Assembly: GCA_024644775.1 (NCBI GenBank)
Contig: JAHEHB010000129.1
Span: forward strand, 1-12,798
Direction: 5' to 3'
Source: Deltaproteobacteria bacterium
Lineage (GTDB): Bacteria > Desulfobacterota > Desulfobacteria > Desulfobacterales > SURF-15
DNA: 12,798 nucleotides
Below are positions 7,988 to 12,798 of the stretch, in pieces (the first letter of the stretch is position 1; each line of letters opens with the position of its first letter). The notes below the pieces were generated by a model. It worked only from the letters and a program-made list of their open reading frames with translations. It did no database searches and had not been told where the DNA came from. The translations under genes and the position numbers were made by a program.

Positions 7988-8386
7988 ACGGCTGATCATA
8001 GCGTGTATTTTATGACGGCCCTTGCTGCAGTAACGGGAGGACGGGTGGTCCCCGCTCATTTCACAAAAGAAACCTACGATGATCCCATCATTCATGAGCT
8101 CATCGAAAAGGTAACACTCGAACACGGACCCGAATTCGACGCAACAACCCCGGCAGCCAAATCTACAATAAGAACCAAAGATGGACGCATATTGGAAAAA
8201 CAGGTCGATTTCCCCAGAGGCACCCCGGAGAATCGGATGACCAATGATGAAATCCGAGATAAGTTTGTCGACTGTACCCGCTCCACCATGACAACCGATC
8301 AAGTGGACCGAATTACCGAAGCCTGCCTCAACCTCGAAAATATGGATGATATCGGAGAACTCATGCCGCTTCTGGTCGTTCACTGA
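7988..8386 (+). pseudogene. MmgE/PrpD family dehydratase, C-terminal remnant
   Basis: About 130 codons matching the end of the MmgE/PrpD (2-methylcitrate dehydratase-like) family. The frame begins with the conserved ADHSVYF (families usually read ADHSLPY), at codons from 7991, then MTALAAVTGGRVVPAHFT, a lid-domain stretch ending in DFPRGTPENRMT, and DEIRDKFVDCT with a final helical tail. Full-length members have roughly 450 residues, so about 320 N-terminal residues, including much of the active site, are missing. Nothing PrpD-like lies upstream: the frame simply runs back into the end of the isomerase gene. A short product from GTG 8003 or ATG 8012 is possible (AAGGAAA at 7982-7988), but a functional dehydratase is not. 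I call it a deletion remnant. The family match is strong by eye. Confidence 0.8.
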
Positions 8387-9287
8387 AAAGATACGGAAAC
8401 GAGAATTGAGATATCTCATTTACATCGTCATTATTTCCGGTATTGCCTGCGGCATGCTTTTTCCCCAATTCTCCGCATATCAACGAACCATCGCCTATAC
8501 CGTTGCATTCATTTTGATCTTGAATTTCTTTGAAATCGAATTCGAATGGAAAAACTTCCTTCGAAGAGAGTTAATTCTCACCGTATTTCTTTCGGCATTC
8601 ATTATTTCCCCTATCTACTACTTGGTCCTTTCAAAAGGGTTGAACCCGGACTATAGAATCGGAATCCTACTGACCGCCATTGCTCCCAGCGGCGTAATGC
8701 CGCTCGTTTTAAGCCGATTCATGCATGACATTGATCATGATCTGGTCATGGGCAATTTTCTGGTTACTACTTTCGGATCAATAATATACCTTCCGTTTAT
8801 GGTTAAGTGGTTGGTCGGCACCACGATTCAAATCCCTGTCGGGCAGCTGCTCTTTAAAACAGCGACCATGATTCTTCTGCCATACGGCGTCAGCGTTATC
8901 ATGAAAATCGTTTTTTCCGAAACGCTCGCCGAACGAATAAAACAGTATGCAAAGTATGTGGTCTTGTTTCTGTTGTTTATCAATTGCGTGCTGGTTTCCA
9001 GCGCTGCGTCCCAAAGGCTCTTATGGAATGAAAATCTGCTCCGAATGGTTTTTCTTGTCTTTTCCGTCTATATGGTTCAGGGGGGATTGGCTTTTTTGAT
9101 CGGCAGATTTTTCTGGAATAAAGCGATTCAAAAAACTCTAGCGCTTATCGCTTCATCTCGAAACAATCAGGTCACACTGGGAATTGCCGTCATCAATTTT
9201 GCGCCAGATGCCGCCGTTCCATGCATCTTCGGATTTATATTCCATCACGCCGCCAATGCCATCTGGCTTTATTTATTTCGAAAATAA
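8346..9287 (+). CDS. BASS-type (bile acid:sodium symporter-like) membrane transporter
   Basis: Integral membrane protein of up to 313 residues with about nine to ten hydrophobic segments. The layout resembles the BASS/SBF transporters: a TM4-like segment ILLTAIAPSGVMPLVLSRF (residues 107-125) and a late segment SSRNNQVTLGIAVINFAPDA (270-289) standing where the family has its discontinuous crossing helices. Residues used for sodium binding in classical members (a Ser-Asn pair in TM4 and a Glu before the Gln-Asn in TM9) do not seem conserved, so coupling is uncertain. The first ATG lies 41 bases inside the PrpD remnant. A TTG at 8406 (residue 21), preceded by GGAAACGAGAA, would start just before the first hydrophobic stretch and avoid the overlap. 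Substrate unknown; an organic anion is plausible. Confidence 0.65.
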   Translation: MISENSCRFWSFTEKIRKRELRYLIYIVIISGIACGMLFPQFSAYQRTIAYTVAFILILNFFEIEFEWKNFLRRELILTVFLSAFIISPIYYLVLSKGLNPDYRIGILLTAIAPSGVMPLVLSRFMHDIDHDLVMGNFLVTTFGSIIYLPFMVKWLVGTTIQIPVGQLLFKTATMILLPYGVSVIMKIVFSETLAERIKQYAKYVVLFLLFINCVLVSSAASQRLLWNENLLRMVFLVFSVYMVQGGLAFLIGRFFWNKAIQKTLALIASSRNNQVTLGIAVINFAPDAAVPCIFGFIFHHAANAIWLYLFRK

Positions 9288-9419
9288 TGGATGAGTGCAC
9301 CTCTATTATTAAAAGGCTCTCCAAGTTATTGCTTGAAAGCTTTCCCGACGTGTTGGTAGAAAGCTTCATTTGACGGCCTAATCCGATTTATCGAAATCTT
9401 CATAATGAGCATAAGGTTT

Positions 9420-10469
9420 TCATAGTTCGCTTTCATTAAAGAAACGTTGAATGAACTTTTTAATATCCTCTTTTACCCCAACTGAAAAATTTATATTATA
9501 GTTATTTAATACATTCTCAATCATATCCATCTTGTCAAAATCAGTAGGATCATCAATTAATACATCAACCGCCTCTTTACCGGATGAAATTGGAACCCAA
9601 TGAGAATTTTCTAAAGATTTTCTTTCAAGATGAATAACCAACTCAAATGGGGTAAGTAAGTTCTTATCGTATTGTCTGAAGGGACAATCGTAGAACAATG
9701 AGATTGATTTCCCCAAGTCCGTTTTTTTAATTTTAAAATAGTGGACAAGAATAAACTCGATACTCTTGCCGGTTTTCTTTGAAAGCGCGAGTGCTTTTTT
9801 GAGTTTTCCTGGGGTTATTTTGTTCTGCTGGATTAGATGATCGTATTTAGATATTATTTTCTGTCGGAAGCTGTTTGAAACCAGCCATTTTGAAATTTCT
9901 TCATTATCAGGATCTAATTCTTTTGCTGAGCGGCAGAGTTCCTGAGCAAGAACCTTATGGTCACGTTTCTGCATTTCCAAGCCGAGTCGAAATTGGATTT
10001 CTGATTGTTTTTTGACATTCATTTCAGTTCTTGTGACCATCTCCTTAACTGTTGGAATTATCTCAGACGGGTCACAGCATTTGAGAAGGCATGTAGTGAG
10101 GTCTTGAAGGACATCTTTCCAAGTTGATTCATTATTGAGTAGGTTTTCAAAGTCTGAAAGGGCTTCCTTATACAGCCCCAGTTCCATGAACGCGGATGCG
10201 CTATCCAGTATGCCTGGCACCCCTTTGATTATGGGGAGCTTGTCTCTAATAATGGCGATCTCTTCTTCCGATATTGTATCCTCTTCGCTGTTTTCCAGAG
10301 ACTCAAGTTCATCTCTGATCTCGATTACAGTTGATTCAAAAAGGCTGCGGGTAGTGTCTTCCATAGAGATTTCGGAATCTAGGATCTCCTCATAGATGAA
10401 AATACTCTCTTCAAGTAAACCCATTGACCGATAAGTTTCAGCTTCTTTCACCTTTTCTGATATATCCAT
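9420..10469 (-). CDS. TPR-like protein with C-terminal MshEN (GspE/PilB N-terminal-like) domain
   Basis: Cytoplasmic protein of 349 residues without signal peptide or membrane helix. Residues 1-190 are helical with TPR-like repeats: EAETYRSMGLLEESIFIYEEIL (9-30), ASAFMELGLYKEALSDFENLL (91-111) and a third around 158-190 ending in ELDPDNEE. Residues about 212-345 match the MshEN/T2SSE_N domain found at the N terminus of PilB, GspE and MshE: LKKALALSKKTGKSIEFILVHYFKIKKTDLGKSISLFY, then HWVPISSGKEAVDVLIDDPTDFDKMD. In some MshEN domains this region binds c-di-GMP. Here the RLG position reads KTG and the final Gln is absent, so binding is doubtful. The start has GAGG eight or so bases upstream. 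It lies 123 bases downstream of the MglA-like GTPase gene on the same strand, suggesting a shared signalling role (inference). Confidence 0.72.
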   Translation of the reverse strand: MDISEKVKEAETYRSMGLLEESIFIYEEILDSEISMEDTTRSLFESTVIEIRDELESLENSEEDTISEEEIAIIRDKLPIIKGVPGILDSASAFMELGLYKEALSDFENLLNNESTWKDVLQDLTTCLLKCCDPSEIIPTVKEMVTRTEMNVKKQSEIQFRLGLEMQKRDHKVLAQELCRSAKELDPDNEEISKWLVSNSFRQKIISKYDHLIQQNKITPGKLKKALALSKKTGKSIEFILVHYFKIKKTDLGKSISLFYDCPFRQYDKNLLTPFELVIHLERKSLENSHWVPISSGKEAVDVLIDDPTDFDKMDMIENVLNNYNINFSVGVKEDIKKFIQRFFNESEL

Positions 10470-10592
10470 CTCGATAACCTCACTGTATGCTAAATCGTTT
10501 TAGATCCCTGCACTATTATTGTTTTCTACAACCCGATACAACTCTGCCGAGCTGATAAACTTTATACGACCGAATTGACCGATACTCCCTAC

Positions 10593-11210
10593 TCAATTTG
10601 TCCCTGCTTTAATTTCCCGACTAAGATTGCGAACGGTTAGTTTAATACACTCTATTAGTGTCGAACCCACTTCTTTGCCAGTCAGTGCACTTGCAGAAAA
10701 AGATGGCGCCTTTAGCTGGCTGTTTAAACAACGTTCCATTTCTTTTACAGGTGTAATCGGTAGGCCCTTTTCAGTAAGATCCTGTTTGTTGTATTGAAAG
10801 ACCAATGGCATCTTCATAATCTTCTTATCTTCTGCTGCCAGATTATCTCTCAAATTTTTGAGTGACCAAAGATTATCCTTGTGACGAATCTTTAGAGAAT
10901 CCGCCACAAATACGACCCCATCAACACCTTTGAGCACCATCTTCCTGGTTGAGTCGTATTTGGGTTGCCCCGGTACTGTGAATAGTTGAATCTTGACATC
11001 GCAACCCTTTATTTTTCCTACACCGAGAGGCAAAAAATCAAAAAATAAAGTTTTATCTCCTTTGGTATTAATTGAAACCATGTCTCCCAATATGTTTTTC
11101 CGGTATTTGCCAAAGATGTATTCCAAGTTTGTAGTTTTACCGCTATGTCCAGGCCCGTAATATACAATTTTACACTCGATGACTTTATCTCTAAAATCTA
11201 TATTTGCCAT
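10593..11210 (-). CDS. mglA-like: MglA-like small Ras-family GTPase
   Basis: Cytoplasmic small GTPase of 205 residues, the usual MglA length. Motifs, numbered from the ATG at 11210: P-loop GPGHSGKTT (19-27), switch I with Thr54 (KTLFFDFLP), G3 TVPGQPKYDSTRK (78-90) in the MglA form with Gln82, then GVDGVVFVADS (95-105), G4 NKQD (141-144) and G5 SAS (172-174). The frame can be extended to a TTG at 11234, but the start MANIDFRDKVIECKIVYYGPG matches MglA proteins, so 11210 is chosen although its Shine-Dalgarno (GGAAAG) is far away. MglA proteins set cell polarity and steer motility or type IV pili together with an MglB/roadblock GAP. No MglB is in the window. The TPR-MshEN gene follows on the same strand. 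Confidence 0.93.
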   Translation of the reverse strand: MANIDFRDKVIECKIVYYGPGHSGKTTNLEYIFGKYRKNILGDMVSINTKGDKTLFFDFLPLGVGKIKGCDVKIQLFTVPGQPKYDSTRKMVLKGVDGVVFVADSLKIRHKDNLWSLKNLRDNLAAEDKKIMKMPLVFQYNKQDLTEKGLPITPVKEMERCLNSQLKAPSFSASALTGKEVGSTLIECIKLTVRNLSREIKAGTN

Positions 11211-11521
11211 AGCTGCTAAAGTCTTTCTTTCCAATTAAGCGATTGGAACTTGTTCATATATCTGAAAATCTATAAAGATACTTCTGCAAGCAGGATTATT
11301 GTACCAATATGATTATCGGCATAATGAAATTAATCCTTTAAGGATGGGGCTTCATTCATAAATATTGTTGACTGTAGCTGTGCTTTATTTCCTTCATTTG
11401 GCCTGATCGTCACAGATGCCTGAACATACTAACAAACTAATGGAGAGCGTGGAGGTTTGAGATAAGTGGCGGTATGACAACCTGGGCATAACACTTGCAC
11501 TCTGGGTTGTCGATCTTAAGC

Positions 11522-11549
11522 AAATTGAAAAAATTTACATTTTCAATTT
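11522..11549. repeat. 10-bp perfect AT-rich inverted repeat
   Basis: AAATTGAAAA (11522-11531) and TTTTCAATTT (11540-11549) form a perfect stem with an 8-base loop. It touches the left end of the direct repeat copy starting at 11551. No clear tract of T follows on either strand that would make a standard terminator. Its role is open: operator, element end or weak terminator. Confidence 0.55.
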
Positions 11550-11550
11550 T

Positions 11551-11642
11551 ACGGATTTCTTTCCATAACTCAAGGTATTGAAATTATGTAAAAAATACCA
11601 TGTATACTTTGGATATACCTGGTATCTAAGTTACCTCAAATT
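11551..11642. repeat. Diverged direct repeat, copy A
   Basis: Copy A aligns with 12172-12262 in the same orientation. Over the first 75 ungapped positions I count 58 identities; the match continues for about 15 more bases with one single-base gap. Shared blocks include CCATAA, TACCATGTAT against TGCCATGTAT, and CCTGGT. It lies immediately beyond the 3' end of the protease remnant. Neither strand is open through copy A. The rest of 11211-11550, apart from the inverted repeat, shows nothing I recognise; it should hold the promoter for the GTPase gene, but I see no convincing one. Confidence 0.75.
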
Positions 11643-11646
11643 GACC

Positions 11647-12042
11647 TCACTGCATGCTATTTTTCAGAATATGTGTTATGGCAGCTTCCAACTGATTATC
11701 TCTCCCCATTTTGTCTCTGAATCGAAATCGATACAGCGGCGTTTTAACGGTTATCAACTGCTCGATAATAGTATCCATCACACGGAAGTATCCACCGGGA
11801 TTACTTCGCACATCGAAAATGAGCCCGCGCGTGTCACGCATGGTCTTCAGCACACTTATAAAAGCCTTATCCACTGGGGGTGCAAAGTGATTAAACCAGA
11901 TGTATCCGATATTGCCTTCCAACCGTCGAGCCTCAAATTCAACAAAAACGGGGGGCATGGCATCGCTGATTTTCTTCCCTAGCCCCCTTGATTGGCGAAC
12001 GATCACCGTTTCCTTTAACCGAGAATTTTCATCATTCCAATC
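11647..12042 (-). pseudogene. S41 family (C-terminal processing/tail-specific) protease fragment
   Basis: Minus-strand remnant read from a stop at 12043-12045 down to TGA at 11647. The middle matches the S41 peptidase core: NIGYIWFNHFAPPVDKAFI, then RGLIFDVRSNPGGYFRVMD, the family's GYI...F and LI.D.R.NPGG signature, and TPLYRFRFRDKMG. Before it, SRLKETVIVRQSRG looks like the end of a PDZ domain. The catalytic serine segment normally lies shortly after the present end and is missing, and the N-terminal part is absent too. The only start is a GTG at 12006 (119 residues). Upstream of the TAA the same frame stays open for about 65 bases without recognisable homology. This is best read as a decayed protease gene between two direct repeats. 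Confidence 0.75.
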
Positions 12043-12171
12043 TTACCGATCCAAATATTGAAACCAGGATATGCCACCTATGCTCTGAAAAGAAAAGGAT
12101 TTAAATAATACTCAGCGATTACACTTGAGATCACGGAAAAAAATATCGTGAAATTTTAGCTTGCCAGATTT

Positions 12172-12262
12172 ACGACTTTCTTGCCATAATTCAACGTCCT
12201 GGAATCATGCGAAAAATGCCATGTATGCGTTGCATATCCCTGGTGTTGAGTTTCTCCAGATT
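12172..12262. repeat. Diverged direct repeat, copy B
   Basis: Second copy of the repeat at 11551-11642, 621 bases away and in the same orientation; about three quarters of positions are identical. Between 12043 and 12171 I see no gene. Copy B is followed by a short open frame and a tandem 14-bp repeat in front of the TctC-like gene. A 71-codon plus-strand frame runs through copy B (12161-12376), but the equivalent frame in copy A is broken, so I do not call it coding. Confidence 0.75.
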
Positions 12263-12302
12263 CATCAGAAAACAATAGAACACAGAAAATCAGAGGAATC
12301 CA

Positions 12303-12440
12303 ATGCCTGCTTTTGTTGTAAGTTCGTGTTTAATAGCCAGATGCATAGGCATAATTCCGTTTTATATTCCCGTTGACAACCGAGACGGATTTTTCTATGT
12401 TTTTCATCCAGATGGTGGTGTCCCGTCGCCGTCACCTTAA
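12303..12440 (+). other. Short open frame, 45 codons, possible gene remnant
   Basis: ATG at 12303 to TAA at 12438-12440. The second half (IPFYIPVDNRDGFFYVFHPD) has the composition of a folded protein C terminus rather than random sequence, but I do not recognise it. No good Shine-Dalgarno sequence precedes the ATG. It could be the tail of a gene lost upstream, in keeping with the other remnants nearby. Low confidence. Confidence 0.2.
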
Positions 12441-12459
12441 TTAAGTCACCTTAATCAAG
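12432..12459. repeat. Tandem 14-bp repeat upstream of the TctC-like gene
   Basis: TCACCTTAATTAAG (12432-12445) is followed at once by TCACCTTAATCAAG (12446-12459), one mismatch, and then TCAG. The two half-sites lie 44-71 bases before the ATG of the TctC-like gene, a usual place for an operator or promoter elements. Function not shown. Confidence 0.6.
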
Positions 12460-12502
12460 TCAGAAAAAACATCAACGAAAAACTAACATGAAAGGGGGCA
12501 AT

Positions 12503-12798
12503 ATGCTGAAACGGATTCAATTCATTGGGCTTATGTGTATGATGTTTGCGCTTGTTATCGGACCAGCGCATGCTGCAACCGACTGGCCGTCGAAACCCGT
12601 TAAGGTGGTCATTGTCTTTAAACCGGGCGGTGGGATGGATCAGACGCTTTTACCGCTCAAACCGCTGCTCGAAAAAAGGCTCGGTCAGAACTTTCTTTAT
12701 TCCTACAAACCCGGCGCGGGCGGACGCATCGGCTGGGAGGTCGTGTTTGCCTCTGGTGCGAACGGTTACGTCGTCGGCGGATTGAGCATGCCGCATTA
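12503..12798 (+). CDS. Tripartite tricarboxylate transporter substrate-binding protein (TctC/Bug family), N-terminal part
   Basis: Start of a periplasmic binding protein, cut by the right edge after 98 codons. A signal peptide occupies residues 1-24 (MLKRIQFIGLMCMMFALVIG, cleavage after AHA). The mature start shows the Bug-family pattern: DWPSKPVKVVIVFKPGGGMD (the WP.KP and PGG..D motifs that form the ligand pocket), LEKRLGQNFLYSYKPGAGGR with the KPGAGG motif, IGWEVVFAS, and ANGYVVGG standing for the usual DGYTL segment. A strong AGGGGG (12493-12498) precedes the ATG by four bases. Members bind carboxylates for a TctAB membrane complex, whose genes would be expected just outside the window. 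Ligand unknown. Confidence 0.92.
   Translation, partial: MLKRIQFIGLMCMMFALVIGPAHAATDWPSKPVKVVIVFKPGGGMDQTLLPLKPLLEKRLGQNFLYSYKPGAGGRIGWEVVFASGANGYVVGGLSMPH

Noticed and set aside
9337..9366. Inverted arms AAGCTTTC and GAAAGCTT with a 14-base loop between the convergent BASS and TPR genes
   Set aside because: The stem is only 8 bp, the loop is long and no run of T follows on either strand, so I do not call a terminator.
11211..11550. Possible promoter or small RNA upstream of the GTPase gene
   Set aside because: No pair of -35 and -10 boxes with good spacing and no RNA fold other than the AT-rich inverted repeat could be supported by eye.
11578..11982. Plus-strand open frame of 134 codons
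   Set aside because: It is antisense to the S41 protease fragment, whose conserved GYI...F and NPGG motifs show which strand was coding; the plus-strand translation has no recognisable pattern.
12546..12785. Plus-strand open frame of 79 codons
   Set aside because: It is out of frame with the TctC-like gene starting at 12503, which has a signal peptide and family motifs.

Overview
The window reads as a solute-uptake and carboxylate/sugar catabolism region from a Gram-negative bacterium. The periplasmic binding proteins carry classical signal peptides. The combination of NitT/TauT-type ABC, TRAP and tripartite tricarboxylate (TTT) importers, an FCD-type GntR regulator and an MglA-like GTPase would fit a Desulfobacterota (deltaproteobacterial) anaerobe. 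That placement is inference from gene content; no rRNA or other marker gene is present.

Left part (1-3045, all +): the 3' end of an ABC permease, a NitT/TauT-type binding protein, its ATPase, and a GntR/FCD regulator. Spacing is short, so this is probably one transcription unit, cut by the left edge. Next (3113-5979, +) is a complete TRAP transporter, DctP-DctQ-DctM. A perfect 14-bp hairpin lies between dctP and dctQ, and dctQ and dctM overlap by ATGA. It is followed by two tandem paralogous TIM-barrel sugar isomerase/epimerase-like genes (6034-7983). Right behind the second stop codon lies the C-terminal quarter of an MmgE/PrpD dehydratase without its N-terminal part (7988-8386), and its tail overlaps a BASS-type membrane transporter (8346-9287). 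Uptake by TRAP, isomerisation by two paralogues and, once, dehydration by an MmgE/PrpD enzyme make a plausible pathway for an unidentified sugar acid or carboxylate under the GntR regulator.

The right part differs: the sequence is visibly richer in A/T and the genes are on the minus strand. An MglA-like Ras-family GTPase (10593-11210) is followed downstream by a TPR protein with a C-terminal MshEN-like domain (9420-10469); together they look like a signalling or polarity module. Upstream of these is a decayed segment: an S41 protease fragment lacking its catalytic serine region (11647-12042, minus), bracketed by two diverged copies of a roughly 90-bp direct repeat. The window ends with the start of a TctC/Bug-type TTT binding protein (12503 onwards, +), preceded by a tandem 14-bp repeat.

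No RNA gene, CRISPR array or intact insertion sequence was seen. The most noteworthy items are the MglA/TPR-MshEN pair, the truncated PrpD joined to the isomerase stop codon, the paired isomerases with an L-rhamnose-isomerase-like residue pattern, the hairpin covering a candidate dctQ ribosome binding site, and the repeat-flanked protease remnant.
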